A stretch of 64,000 nucleotides of DNA from GCA-2683135 sp964507445. Its GTDB lineage: Bacteria; Planctomycetota; GCA-002687715. Below are positions 32,695-41,637 of the stretch, piece after piece. Both the position numbers and the translations under genes were made by a program. The stretch's first letter is position 1; every line of letters starts with the position of its first letter. Location of the stretch: assembly GCA_964507445.1 (NCBI GenBank), contig CAZDQF010000004.1, forward strand, positions 248,001 through 312,000, read 5' to 3'. A model generated the notes under the pieces. That model was given only the letters and a program-made list of their open reading frames with translations, was not told the DNA's origin and made no database searches.

Positions 32695-34062
32695 ATGTCC
32701 AGGACACTGATGATCGGTGCAGCGATAGCGCTGCTCACCTGCGCTGGGCCGGGGCAGCGCCCCACGCCGCCCAATATCGTCCTCATCGTCGCCGACGATC
32801 TCGGCTACGGCGACCTCGGGTGCTACGGACAGAAGACCCTGCGCACCCCGCACATCGACCGGCTGGCGAGCGAGGGGGTCCGCTTCACCGACTTCTACGC
32901 CGGGTCCACCGTGTGCGCCCCCTCCCGGTGCGTCCTCATGACCGGGCTCCATACGGGCCATTGCCTGATCCGGGGCAACGGCAAACAGGACCTGCGTGAC
33001 GCCGACGTGACCCTGGCCGAAGTGCTCAAGAAGGGCGGCTATGCCACGGGGTGCTTCGGCAAGTGGGGGATCGGCCACGAGGGGACCACCGGGCTCCCCA
33101 CCCGCCAGGGGTTCGACACGTTCTACGGGTACCTGGACCAACACCACGCGCACAACTTCTACCCCACGTTCCTGGTTCATGATGAACGGCGCGTGAGCCT
33201 CCCCAACGTGGTCCCCAGGGAAGGCAAGTGGGGTCAGGGGGTCGCCACCAGGAAGCAGACCTACTCCCACGACTTGATCGTCGCCCACGCCATCGAGTTC
33301 ATCGACGATCACAAGGATGAGCCGTTCTTCCTCTTCATGCCCGTCACCATCCCCCACGCCAACAACGAGGCCGGCAAACGTGGGATGGAGGTGCCGAGCC
33401 TGGGCATCTTCGCGGACTCCCCCTGGCCCGCGCCCGAGCGGGGTTTCGCGGCCATGCTGGCGCGCCTGGACCGTGACGTGGGCAGGGTCTACAGCCGACT
33501 GCAACGGCACGGGATCGACGACCGCACCATCATCATGTTCACCTCGGACAACGGGCCTCACTCGGAGGGCGGGCACAAGAGCGGGTTCTTCGACTCCAAC
33601 GGTCCGCTCCGCGGCCAGAAGCGCAACCTCACGGAGGGCGGCATCCGTGTCCCCCTGCTGGTCTGGCACAACGGACGCGGCGCCGGGACGGTCACCGATC
33701 ACGTGGGCGGGTTCCAGGACTTCATGCCGACGTTCGCGGACCTCGGCGGTGCCAGTGAGCACCTGCCGGAGACCCACGACGGGATCTCCTTCGCGCCCTT
33801 GCTCACGGGGAGGCCACAGGCGCAGCGGCGGCACGACCACCTCTACTGGGCCTTCTACGAAGGGGGCCGGGGACAGGCCGTCCGCCAGGGCCGCTGGAAG
33901 TTGATCCAGCAACCCATGAAGTCGGCGCCGCGCCTCTATGACCTGGAGTCAGACCTGGGAGAGACGAAGGACCTGGCGGGCGAACAGCCGGAGCGCGTGG
34001 CCAGCCTCCGAGAGCTGATGAAGGCGAGCTACACGCCCTCGGATCGCTGGCGGTTCAAGTAG
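32695..34062 (+). CDS. type I formylglycine-dependent sulfatase (arylsulfatase A-like)
   Basis: A 455-residue exported sulfatase that hydrolyses sulfate esters, usually on polysaccharides. Residues 1-20 are a signal peptide. DD at 34-35 and the distal D-N pair in TSDNG bind calcium; C74-A-P-S-R78 is the C-x-P-S-R maturation motif where Cys is converted to formylglycine, followed by the TG of the same helix. GKWGIGHEG and a LY-DL-x-D C-terminal block match arylsulfatase A-type enzymes. Length is typical. It is convergent with the second sulfatase gene (3-base gap). The formylglycine-generating enzyme is not in the window; the sulfate substrate is unknown. Confidence 0.94.
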   Translation: MSRTLMIGAAIALLTCAGPGQRPTPPNIVLIVADDLGYGDLGCYGQKTLRTPHIDRLASEGVRFTDFYAGSTVCAPSRCVLMTGLHTGHCLIRGNGKQDLRDADVTLAEVLKKGGYATGCFGKWGIGHEGTTGLPTRQGFDTFYGYLDQHHAHNFYPTFLVHDERRVSLPNVVPREGKWGQGVATRKQTYSHDLIVAHAIEFIDDHKDEPFFLFMPVTIPHANNEAGKRGMEVPSLGIFADSPWPAPERGFAAMLARLDRDVGRVYSRLQRHGIDDRTIIMFTSDNGPHSEGGHKSGFFDSNGPLRGQKRNLTEGGIRVPLLVWHNGRGAGTVTDHVGGFQDFMPTFADLGGASEHLPETHDGISFAPLLTGRPQAQRRHDHLYWAFYEGGRGQAVRQGRWKLIQQPMKSAPRLYDLESDLGETKDLAGEQPERVASLRELMKASYTPSDRWRFK

Positions 34063-34065
34063 CGC

Positions 34066-36207
34066 TCACTTCCCCCACAGGCGCCCCATGAGGGCGACGG
34101 TCTCCGGGTCCACCTCCTCCAGCTCGCCACGGACAAACGGCCAGTAGTCGTTGGCCCCGAGGTACACCTCGGTCATCTCCGCGAAGAACTCCTTGTGGTT
34201 GGTGAGGGCATAGTGGCGACGGATGCGGCCATCGATGTACTTCACCTTGGCGTAGCGACCGGACTGCTTGAACCGCTGCCACGCCGCACGGATCTCCTTG
34301 TCCTCGAACCCGATCACCTGATGGTGATAGGCGTGGGCCAGCTCGTGCAGGATCACGTAGGGCTGCGTGTTGGACTCCATGAGCGCGACGAAGTCCGCCG
34401 CTCGCGGAATGTGCACGCACCGCGCGAGCTGCTCGGAGTATCCCTTGCCGCGGAGCCAGGCCTCGCTGGGGTGATAGCACATGCGCTCCACGTCATGACG
34501 TCGATCCAGCCAGATGGGAACGGCCCTCAGCCTGGTCAGCTGCTCCTTCGGGACGATCAGCGTCAACTGGGTCAACTGGGACCGAAGGGCCTTCAGCGCC
34601 CGGTCTCCGAGAGGGTCGCCTGACAGGGACCGCTCCACCCGCACGCCCCAGCCCTCCACATCGCGCACCACGTGCTCGGAGGCCTCTCCCGGGAGCGGCC
34701 AGGGGGACGCAGCGTAACGCGCACGGGCCGCCCCCAGCCGCTCCTGCATGCGAGCCAGCACACCGGCGTACGCCGGGTCCGCGTGGACGGAGCGGAGCTC
34801 ATGAGGGTCGCTCTCCAGGTCAAAGAGCTGCCACTCCCCGGTCCCCGGCAGGAACATGAGCTTGTGACGCCTGGTCCGCACCCCCTCGTGTCGCGGCACG
34901 GCGTGCTCACCTTCCTCGTAGTACGCGTACCAGATCTGGTCCCGCCACGGCGTGGGGCGCCCCTCCAGGAGCGGCGTGAGGCTGCGCCCCTGGATCTTCT
35001 CCGGGATGGAGACCCCGGCGGCGGCGAGGAACGTCGGCGCGTAGTCGATGTTCTGCACCATGCCCTCGATCCGGGTGCCGGGGAGCACCCGGCCCGGCCA
35101 ACGCACCAGCAACGGCATGCGGAGGGACTCTTCGAACATCCACCGCTTGTCGTACCACCCGTGCTCGCCGAGATAGAAGCCCTGGTCCGAAGCGTAGACG
35201 ACGATGGTGTCCTGCTTCAGTCCGTTGGCGTCGATGAAGTCCAGGAGCCTCCCGACGCTCTCGTCCACGGCGGCCACGGTGCCGACGTAGTCCTTGATGT
35301 AGCGCTGGTACTTCCACCGGAGCAGCGCCTCACCCTTGGGCGGCGCGGAGCGGAACGCCGAGTTCTCGGCCGCATAGGCCTCGTCCCACCGGCGGCGCTG
35401 ATCCGGGTTCATACGCCGAGCCTCCGGGCTCTTCAGCGCCCGGTTGAAGGGGTCAGGCATGCCCGAGTCCGGGACCTTCAGGTCGTAGTCCCAGTAGAAG
35501 TAGTCGCGGATGGACATCTCGTTCCGCGCCAGGGTCGCCGAGCGCCCGGACCAGTCATCGAACAGCGTCGCGGGTTCCGGCAAGGGGGCGGCGGCGGGCT
35601 TCAGGTGCCGCAGGGGAGGCGCCCAGGTCCGGTGCGGCGCCTTGTGCTGACACATGAGCAGGAACGGCCGGTCGGCGTCACGTCCCTGGAGCCACTCGAT
35701 GGACAGGTCCGTGATGAGGTCCGTGGCGTATCCCTGTCGGCGAGCGACCCCCTCACGGGTGCGGAAGTCGGGGTTGTAGTAGTGCCCCTGACCCCGCAAG
35801 ACCTCCCAGTGGTCGAAACCCTGTGGGTCCTCCTTGAGGTGCCACTTTCCGATCAGGGCGGTCTGGTACCCCGCCGCCTTCAGGAGCTTCGGGAAGGTCA
35901 CCTGGTCCGGGTCGAACCGATCCATGTTGGTGCGCTTGCCGTTGGCGTGGCTGTGCTTTCCCGTGAGCACGGTGGCGCGACTGGGGGCGCAGATCGAGTT
36001 GCCGCAGAAGCTGTTGAGGAAGATCGCGCCCTCGCGGGCGAGCTGATCGATCCGGGGCGTCTGATTGACCCGGGACCCGTAGGCGCTGATGGCCTGCACG
36101 GCGTGGTCATCGGAGAACACGAACACGATGTTGGGACGGGTCTGGCCGGACGCGCCCCAGGTCAGGAGCAGGGCCAGGGCCGCCGCCTTCAGCGTCGAGT
36201 CAAGCAT
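34066..36207 (-). CDS. type I sulfatase fused to a C-terminal zinc-metallopeptidase-like domain
   Basis: A 713-residue exported protein. A signal peptide covers residues 1-21. Residues about 24-480 are a sulfatase with DD at 33-34, C73-A-P-S-R77, GKWHLKEDP and the late AYYEEGEHAVP and LYDLE-like (LFDLESDP) blocks. After a linker rich in Ala/Arg (about 480-535) comes a domain of some 175 residues holding HELAH (H621, E622, H625) and, 48 residues later, NHKEFFAE (E673, E677), the spacing and sequence of gluzincin-type zinc sites such as the anthrax-lethal-factor-like (ATLF) group. Both active sites look intact. The start ATG at 36207 was preferred to GTG at 36213 because TAAGAT lies 6 bases before it. 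Bifunctional action on sulfated glycoprotein is inference. Confidence 0.88.
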   Translation of the reverse strand: MLDSTLKAAALALLLTWGASGQTRPNIVFVFSDDHAVQAISAYGSRVNQTPRIDQLAREGAIFLNSFCGNSICAPSRATVLTGKHSHANGKRTNMDRFDPDQVTFPKLLKAAGYQTALIGKWHLKEDPQGFDHWEVLRGQGHYYNPDFRTREGVARRQGYATDLITDLSIEWLQGRDADRPFLLMCQHKAPHRTWAPPLRHLKPAAAPLPEPATLFDDWSGRSATLARNEMSIRDYFYWDYDLKVPDSGMPDPFNRALKSPEARRMNPDQRRRWDEAYAAENSAFRSAPPKGEALLRWKYQRYIKDYVGTVAAVDESVGRLLDFIDANGLKQDTIVVYASDQGFYLGEHGWYDKRWMFEESLRMPLLVRWPGRVLPGTRIEGMVQNIDYAPTFLAAAGVSIPEKIQGRSLTPLLEGRPTPWRDQIWYAYYEEGEHAVPRHEGVRTRRHKLMFLPGTGEWQLFDLESDPHELRSVHADPAYAGVLARMQERLGAARARYAASPWPLPGEASEHVVRDVEGWGVRVERSLSGDPLGDRALKALRSQLTQLTLIVPKEQLTRLRAVPIWLDRRHDVERMCYHPSEAWLRGKGYSEQLARCVHIPRAADFVALMESNTQPYVILHELAHAYHHQVIGFEDKEIRAAWQRFKQSGRYAKVKYIDGRIRRHYALTNHKEFFAEMTEVYLGANDYWPFVRGELEEVDPETVALMGRLWGK

Positions 36208-36213
36208 GCCCAC

Positions 36214-36219
36214 ATCTTA
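36214..36219 (-). promoter_or_regulatory. -10-like box 6 bases before a start codon (possible leaderless transcript)
   Basis: TAAGAT on the minus strand, separated by GTGGGC from the ATG at 36207. It lies in the 44-base gap after the start of this gene and before the ABC transporter stop. No ribosome site is present. Confidence 0.42.
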
Positions 36220-36251
36220 GAGCCAACGAGCCCGATCAGCCCGGGGGCCGG

Positions 36252-38093
36252 TCAGGTCTGCGCCTTGTAGAGCCGGGCGTACACCCCATCTCGGGTCATG
36301 AGCTGATCGTGGGTCCCCTGCTCCGCGATCCGACCGTCGTCCATCACCAGGATCAGGTCCGCGTCGACGACCGTGGAGAGCCGGTGCGCGATGACCAGCT
36401 TGGTCTTGCCCTTCAGGGAGTTGTCCAGGGCGTCCTGCACCGCCCGCTCCGACTCCGTATCCAGGTTGCTCGTGGCCTCGTCCAGGATGAGGAGGGAGGC
36501 ATCCCGGAGCAGGGCCCGGGCGATGGTCAGACGTTGCAGCTGCCCGCCGGAGAGGGCGTCGCCCCGCTCCCCGACGACCGAGTCGTAGCCTGAAGGCAAG
36601 GCGGCGATGACCTCGTGGATCTGCGCCGCGCGAGCCGCTGACTCGATCTCCGCCTTCGTCGCATCAGGGCAGCCGTAGCTGATGTTCTCCGCGACCGTGG
36701 CGTTGAACACGAACGGGTGCTGACCGACGATGGCGATCTGCTCCAGGAGGCTGCGCGTGCGGATCTCCGAGAGCGGTATCCCGTCCACGATGATCCGCCC
36801 GGAGTCCGGGTCCCGGAAGCCCATCACGAGATCCACGATGGTGGACTTGCCCGAGCCCGACGGCCCCACCAGGGCCACGGTGGCGCCCGCCGGGATCTGG
36901 AAGGAGACGTCTCTGAGGACCGGGGTGTCGGCGCCATCACCGCCTGGATACGCAAAGGACACCTGCTCGAAGGCGACGGAGCGCGTCACCGGCCCGAGCT
37001 CCGTGGCGCCGCCCCCGGACTCCTCCCCGGTCCGCTCGTCGAGGACTTCGAAGACCCTGCGGGCGGCCGCCATGGACGCCTGCCAGTCGTTGTGTCCGTT
37101 GGTGATCCGTCGCAGCGGCCGGTACACGGTGGCGAGGGCCACGAGGAACGCCCCGAACTCGTCGCTGCTCAGGCCCCACTCTTCGGTGATCACCAGAGAG
37201 CCGCCGACCGCCAGGGCGATGCCGAGGCTCAGGGCATACATGAGCACCATCAAGCCACGGGTCGCCGCCTTGGCGCTGGCCATCTTGGCCCGCCGCCGCA
37301 ACCAGTCATCGTTCACGCGAGCGTAGCGCTGGCGCTCAAGATCCTCGGCGCCGAAGGCCTTCACGATCCGCAGACCGGAGAGGGTCTGATTCACCGCCTC
37401 AGATGCCTCCCCCAGGGAGACCAGGCTCTTGCCGCTCTGTCGGTGGGTCCAGCTGCCCAGCTTCGCCAGCCCCACCGCCAGGAACGGGAGCACCAGAGTG
37501 GAGGCCAGGGCCAGCCTCCAGTTCAGAACGAAGGCCGCCGCCGCCGCGAACACGAGGATCAACGGCTGCAGGGTGAGGTTGCTGAGCACCGCGACGGCGC
37601 CCAGCCGGGTCTGATCTGCGTCCACCGCGAACCGGGACACCAGGTCTCCCACCTTGCGCTTGCTGAACCACCCCACCCGCACGCTGAGCACGCGGTCCAT
37701 GAGGGAGCAGCGCAGGTCCCTGATGATCAACGCAGCCATGTAGTGAGCGAAGAACAGGTGCCCGTAGTTGGCAGCAGCGCTGACGACCCCCACACCGAAC
37801 AGGCACAGGACGATCAGCCCCAATCCAGCCAACCTGGGCTCAGCGTCCTCGAAGCCGAGCCGCGCTGCCCAGGCGACGCCGGTCTGCTCGAACCAGCTGG
37901 AGATCGTGTCCGCCTGCGCGGTCCCGGTTTCCGGGAAGATCACCCCCACGGCTGCCTTGGCCAGGGCGATGGGGGCGGTCTCCGCCAGCGCCGTCAGGAT
38001 CATGGCGGCCACCGCGGCCATCACCACGCCGCGATGCCTGGCGGCCCGCCTTAGCAAGCGACGGGTCAGCCCCAGGTCCGTGCCCAGGCTCAT
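36252..38093 (-). CDS. ABC exporter, fused membrane and ATPase domains (MsbA-like)
   Basis: A 613-residue half-transporter that works as a homodimer in the inner membrane. Six membrane helices occupy about residues 20-330; the nucleotide-binding domain has Walker A GPSGSGKST (K416), Q-loop IVGQHPFVF, signature LSGGQ (514-518), Walker B LLILDEATSNLD and the H-loop AHRLSTV. The layout and helices fit lipid exporters such as MsbA or other lipid-linked oligosaccharide flippases. It is divergent from the CDP-alcohol phosphatidyltransferase gene 59 bases away, so it may export that enzyme's lipid; this is inference from position. ATG at 38093. Confidence 0.93.
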   Translation of the reverse strand: MSLGTDLGLTRRLLRRAARHRGVVMAAVAAMILTALAETAPIALAKAAVGVIFPETGTAQADTISSWFEQTGVAWAARLGFEDAEPRLAGLGLIVLCLFGVGVVSAAANYGHLFFAHYMAALIIRDLRCSLMDRVLSVRVGWFSKRKVGDLVSRFAVDADQTRLGAVAVLSNLTLQPLILVFAAAAAFVLNWRLALASTLVLPFLAVGLAKLGSWTHRQSGKSLVSLGEASEAVNQTLSGLRIVKAFGAEDLERQRYARVNDDWLRRRAKMASAKAATRGLMVLMYALSLGIALAVGGSLVITEEWGLSSDEFGAFLVALATVYRPLRRITNGHNDWQASMAAARRVFEVLDERTGEESGGGATELGPVTRSVAFEQVSFAYPGGDGADTPVLRDVSFQIPAGATVALVGPSGSGKSTIVDLVMGFRDPDSGRIIVDGIPLSEIRTRSLLEQIAIVGQHPFVFNATVAENISYGCPDATKAEIESAARAAQIHEVIAALPSGYDSVVGERGDALSGGQLQRLTIARALLRDASLLILDEATSNLDTESERAVQDALDNSLKGKTKLVIAHRLSTVVDADLILVMDDGRIAEQGTHDQLMTRDGVYARLYKAQT

Positions 38094-38152
38094 GCCACCC
38101 CCCTGGAACTTGCCAGCGTCAGAGAATCCTGGTTTCTTGCGCGGGCAATCAC

Positions 38153-39286
38153 ATGAGCACCAGCGCGGTCATCTCTCACAGCGTCCCCGTCAAGATCTGG
38201 GGTATCACACCGGCGGAGCGCCTCCGCAGAGCGCTCCGCAAGCAGGGCGTCACGGTGGTCCATGACGTGGAAGAGGTGCCCGCTGACAGCTCCTCCGTAC
38301 TCCTCATCCGCGCGGATCAGGTCTACGACGACCGGCTGCTGGAGGAGCTGCTGCGGCGCCCCGGTAGCGGCCTGCGGGCCGACGCCGCCCCGGAGGCCTC
38401 CGTCGTAGCCGCCCACCTCCAGCGGGAGCAGGCCAAGGACGGGCTCCGGAACGCCACCGGCGTCCCTCCCGACGAGCTGGTGGCCGAGCTGCGGCTCTCG
38501 CTCCTCAAGTCGCAGCCGCCGTTCGTGCTCCCGGTCACGGAGGCCACGCGACGGGACATCGAACGAAAGCTGTACGACGCGTCCTACAAGGGCATCACGG
38601 ATCTCGTGACCAAGTGGTTCTGGCCGACACCGGCTCGCCTCGTCGTCAGAGGATGCGTCCGCCTCGGCGTCCAGCCCAACCACGTCACCATCGCCGGGTT
38701 CGGCCTCATGGTGGCGGCGCTCCTGCTGTTCCTGCGGGGCGCTTACGGGTGGGGGCTGGCGGCGGCCTGGGTCATGACCTTCTTCGACACCGTGGACGGC
38801 AAGCTGGCCCGGACGACCCTGACCTCCAGTTCCTTCGGGCACTGGCTCGACAAGTTGACGGACATCTTCCACCCGCCGTTCTGGTATCTGGCGTGGGGGA
38901 TCGGGCTGGGCGCCCATGGCCACCAGTGGGCCGAGGCCCCGGTCTCGCAAGCAGCGCTCAACTGGAGCATCTTCGCCTTCTACGCCGGCGGACGCGTGGC
39001 GGAGGGACTGGCCGGCGGCATCATCCGAGGCGGCATCTTCGTCTGGCGGCCCCTGGACTCCGTATTCCGCCTCATAACCGCCCGCAGGAACACCTGCCTC
39101 CTCCTGCTGACAGGAGCGGCGCTGGCGGGAGAGCCGGAGCTGGGCCTCTACCTGGTGGCGGTCTGGACCGCCGCGACGACCCTCTTCCTTTGGCTGCGGC
39201 TCGGCCTGGCATGGGCCGCCTGGCGACCCGACCGGCAGAAGCTCGACTCCTGGATGGCGCAGGCCCCCGGACGCGACTCCCGGTAA
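38153..39286 (+). CDS. CDP-alcohol phosphatidyltransferase with degenerate nucleotidyltransferase N-terminus
   Basis: A 377-residue membrane enzyme. Residues about 165-360 hold six hydrophobic segments and the complete CDP-OH-phosphotransferase motif D212-x2-D215-G-x2-A-R220-x8-G229-x3-D233-x3-D237, which displaces CMP from a CDP-linked donor. Residues 1-150 contain fragments of a nucleotidyltransferase fold (VLLIRADQVYDDRLLEELL) without a clear signature loop, followed by a helical linker RDIERKLYDASYKG. The same order of domains is known from bifunctional inositol-phosphate cytidylyltransferase/DIPP synthase. It is therefore likely to join a phospho-alcohol to CDP-diacylglycerol or a CDP-alcohol to a lipid or polyol. 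Flanked by the ABC exporter and a cytidylyltransferase gene. Confidence 0.9.
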   Translation: MSTSAVISHSVPVKIWGITPAERLRRALRKQGVTVVHDVEEVPADSSSVLLIRADQVYDDRLLEELLRRPGSGLRADAAPEASVVAAHLQREQAKDGLRNATGVPPDELVAELRLSLLKSQPPFVLPVTEATRRDIERKLYDASYKGITDLVTKWFWPTPARLVVRGCVRLGVQPNHVTIAGFGLMVAALLLFLRGAYGWGLAAAWVMTFFDTVDGKLARTTLTSSSFGHWLDKLTDIFHPPFWYLAWGIGLGAHGHQWAEAPVSQAALNWSIFAFYAGGRVAEGLAGGIIRGGIFVWRPLDSVFRLITARRNTCLLLLTGAALAGEPELGLYLVAVWTAATTLFLWLRLGLAWAAWRPDRQKLDSWMAQAPGRDSR

Positions 39287-39341
39287 ACCGCGCTCGGCTG
39301 GCGCCGGAAGCCGGCGGGGGCACCGTCGGAGGACGACCCCC

Positions 39342-40088
39342 TCAAGCACCTTCCGAAGCTGAACGGGCGCGCTTCCCGACGACCAGTGCAGCGTCATCCA
39401 GATCCGAAGGCGTGTCCACCTCCGCCCAGAGCAGCCCCTTGATACAAGCGGTGCTGACCACACCGGACTGAGCCAGCTCATCGATGGCGGACAGGTACCA
39501 CTGCTCCAACGCTTCCGGCTTACGCACCATGCGCTCCAGGGCCCACCGGAATCGGGCAGCACCGTCACCGCGGAACAGCAGGACCCCGATGGACTCGGCC
39601 TGGGTCTCGCTCGGCCTCAGGTGTTTGCCGATGCGCAGCATGCGGTCGCCGTCGAGCTTGACCCGCATGTCGTCATCGTCGTAGTCGTCCTTCTTGTCCA
39701 CCGTAACCGTGATGGCGGCCGGAGGGGCTGCCAGCAGGCGCCTGATGATCTTCGCCTCGCACAGGGTGTCCCCGTTCATCAGCAGGAAATCGCCGTCCAT
39801 CTCCGGGCAGGCCAGCCATGCGCTGGCCAGGTTGTCCGACACACCATGGAACGGGTTGTAGATCACCCGCACCCGGGAGCGCTCGGGGTGGCGGCTCAGC
39901 ATGGCCTCCACGTGAGCGGCTCCATGGCCGAGGACCACGACGATCTCGTCGACGCCGGCTTCGCGAAGCGCCTCGATCTGCCAGTCCAGAATGGAGCGCC
40001 CGGACACGTTCAGCGCGCACTTGGGCACGTTGCGGGTCAGCGGCAACAAACGCCTGCCTTGGCCCGCGCTGAGGATCACAGCTTTCAA
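39342..40088 (-). CDS. NTP-transferase, inositol/sugar-phosphate cytidylyltransferase-like
   Basis: A 248-residue cytoplasmic nucleotidyltransferase. The signature loop is AVILSAGQGRRLLPLT with Lys in NVPKCAL, then MNGDTL (catalytic acidic site), VSDNLASAW and WAEVDTPSDLDDA at the end. These blocks match the cytidylyltransferase half of inositol-1-phosphate cytidylyltransferase and related short enzymes that activate a phospho-alcohol as CDP-alcohol or NDP-sugar. It converges on the CDP-alcohol phosphatidyltransferase gene (55-base gap), whose own N-terminal copy seems inactive, so it may supply activity in trans. TTG at 40088 was chosen (GGAGAG box 7 bases upstream; first strand follows); TTG at 40103 is possible. 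Confidence 0.85.
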   Translation of the reverse strand: MKAVILSAGQGRRLLPLTRNVPKCALNVSGRSILDWQIEALREAGVDEIVVVLGHGAAHVEAMLSRHPERSRVRVIYNPFHGVSDNLASAWLACPEMDGDFLLMNGDTLCEAKIIRRLLAAPPAAITVTVDKKDDYDDDDMRVKLDGDRMLRIGKHLRPSETQAESIGVLLFRGDGAARFRWALERMVRKPEALEQWYLSAIDELAQSGVVSTACIKGLLWAEVDTPSDLDDAALVVGKRARSASEGA

Positions 40089-40622
40089 GTCAACACTCTC
40101 CAACCAAGGGCAGCCCGCGATCCGCCGAGAACCACTCGCGCGGCAGAGGCTTCGCCCTCCCCCTCACCGGCACGGCCACACCGCTCCGTTCACGAACGGG
40201 CCTCGATGAAGCAGCCCTGGCGGTCGCCCGCCGGCCAGGTGATTCCAACACATCCCGGCGACCGATGCTCGCTTCATCACGAAATGAAGCGGCGAGCAGT
40301 TCGCTGGTATGTGCACTCCGAGGCTCCCCGGACGACTGTCGTATCGGAAGATCCACGGGTTGTTCTAACGGGGCCCGCGTGGGTTACCAGACCGAGGCCA
40401 CAGCCCCCGAGAAAGGAACCGGCCAGCCCGGCTTCACGCGGGCCCGGGAGAGCCACCGCCACCGACGCCACCGGCATCAGGAAAACGGCGTATCTACCTG
40501 CAAAATAACGACATAGGGTGTGGGATCGTGCCTCGAAGCGGCCCATGGCCCGCTTGACGAAGCCACGCCAGAAACCGTCTCTCGAGACAAGACCCGGGCG
40601 CGAGGTCCGCACACCAACGGGC
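40089..40622. other. 534-base intergenic region, no gene recognised
   Basis: The longest gene-free stretch of the window, between two minus-strand genes. It contains an imperfect hairpin at 40267-40296 (GCTCG-CTTCAT ... ATGAAGCGGCGAGC), a small palindrome CCGTTCACGAACGG near 40185, and an AT-richer patch (about 40475-40525) with GCAAAATAACGACATAG that could hold a promoter. Short open frames on both strands have no start context or recognisable sequence. An unrecognised small RNA or degraded gene is possible. Confidence 0.5.
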
Positions 40623-41519
40623 TCAGGGATGCCCCGGGGGCCTTAGCGGACGACTGGAGCCAGCCCCAAAACCCCCCGCGTCGGCGCTGTACTCGCGCAC
40701 CTGCTGCTCGATGGCCCAGTCTCCGGCCTCATGGGTCAGGGTGTAGAGGTTGTACTGAGCGCTGCCGGAGCGAGCCTCGGATGTGGAAGCCGCCCCCAGC
40801 ACCGGAGTGGGCCGCCCCGCGATGGTGGCCCAGTTCTCCAACGGACGGTGCGCATGCCCGTGGAGCAGCAGCTCGACGCCGTGACGCTCCAGGACCGAGC
40901 CGAGAGCGCGGGCGTCCGTCAGACGCTTGCGCCAACCCACGATGCCCTCCCGAGGAGGGTGATGGAGGAAGACGACCCGGAACCTGCCGTCGCGGCCGCA
41001 CCTCTCCAGGACATCGTCCAGGCGCTCGAGTTGGCGTCGTCCCAGGGTCCCGGTTGCCAGGAAGACGCCCGTGGGGACAGCGGATGACAGGCCGATGAGG
41101 GCCAGATCTCCGACGGTCTGCAGGGTCGGAAACGCTACCCCCGAATCCGCCGCCGGCATCCAATCAGACCACCGCTCGAGCGTCTGCGAGTGAGGGTCCG
41201 CTCTCGTGAGGTCGTGGTTGCCGGGGACCAGAGACACCGGAGCGCAGGTCGCCAGCCCGGCGAGCCACTGGCGCGCCTCCTCGTACTCCGTGGGCGTCCC
41301 CAGCTGGGTCATGTCTCCGGTGATCACCACCGCGTCGGGGTTCAGCTCGTGGAGGTCATGAACGGCGGCATCCAGGATCTCCCGGTCGTGCCTGCGACGC
41401 TTCTTCAGGCGCCAGGCCAGGAACGCGAGCGCCCGCTTGGGCGAGGTGAGGACCCGGCCACCCCACGGAGGGTCGGAGAGGTGAAGATCCGACAGGTGGG
41501 CGACCGTCACTTGTGCCAT
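40623..41519 (-). CDS. calcineurin-like metallophosphoesterase
   Basis: A 298-residue two-metal phosphoesterase. Motifs in order: HLSDLHL (D11, H13), ITGDMTQLG (D-metal bridge), LVPGNHDLT (N, H, D), FLHHPP and LLHGHAHRP. The layout is that of the class III cyclic-nucleotide-phosphodiesterase/LpxH-like group of soluble phosphoesterases; no signal peptide. Among lipid-synthesis genes, a dephosphorylation step on a phospholipid-phosphate intermediate is plausible but unproven. The ATG at 41519 directly precedes the first metal-binding strand; a longer frame reads back through the divergent promoter and is rejected. It is divergent from the Tam41-like gene (118 bases). Confidence 0.9.
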   Translation of the reverse strand: MAQVTVAHLSDLHLSDPPWGGRVLTSPKRALAFLAWRLKKRRRHDREILDAAVHDLHELNPDAVVITGDMTQLGTPTEYEEARQWLAGLATCAPVSLVPGNHDLTRADPHSQTLERWSDWMPAADSGVAFPTLQTVGDLALIGLSSAVPTGVFLATGTLGRRQLERLDDVLERCGRDGRFRVVFLHHPPREGIVGWRKRLTDARALGSVLERHGVELLLHGHAHRPLENWATIAGRPTPVLGAASTSEARSGSAQYNLYTLTHEAGDWAIEQQVREYSADAGGFGAGSSRPLRPPGHP

Positions 41520-41627
41520 TTGAACCTGCAACTCCGCAGCGGACGGGATCGCCCCCCTGACGGGGCCGACCCACGCAGAACTGGTAACGGTTCTTATCAC
41601 AAACCCGTAGGGGACCCCCGGACTTGG

Positions 41628-41633
41628 TAGATT
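41628..41633 (+). promoter_or_regulatory. -10-like box next to GTG start of the Tam41-like gene
   Basis: TAGATT in GACTTGGTAGATTCTGCGTGGTG. It ends 4 bases before GTG at 41638 and 7 before GTG at 41641, a geometry that predicts a leaderless transcript starting at the second GTG. Nearly the same 13-base segment precedes the gene at 30746. Confidence 0.5.
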
Positions 41634-41637
41634 CTGC

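Noticed and set aside
30581..32707. 708-codon minus-strand frame opposite the cyclase-repeat gene
   Set aside because: No recognisable domain; composition typical of a shadow frame; the plus-strand frame has a signal peptide and repeats.
34672..36270. 532-codon plus-strand frame opposite the second sulfatase
   Set aside because: The minus-strand sulfatase motifs are intact across the same bases; the plus frame has no motif.
38090..39568. 492-codon minus-strand frame opposite the CDP-alcohol transferase
   Set aside because: The plus strand carries the complete CDP-OH-transferase motif and membrane helices; the minus frame is low-complexity.
40277..40612. 111-codon minus-strand frame in the large intergenic region
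   Set aside because: No ribosome site, no recognisable sequence and start context overlapping the metallophosphoesterase end; not supported as a gene.
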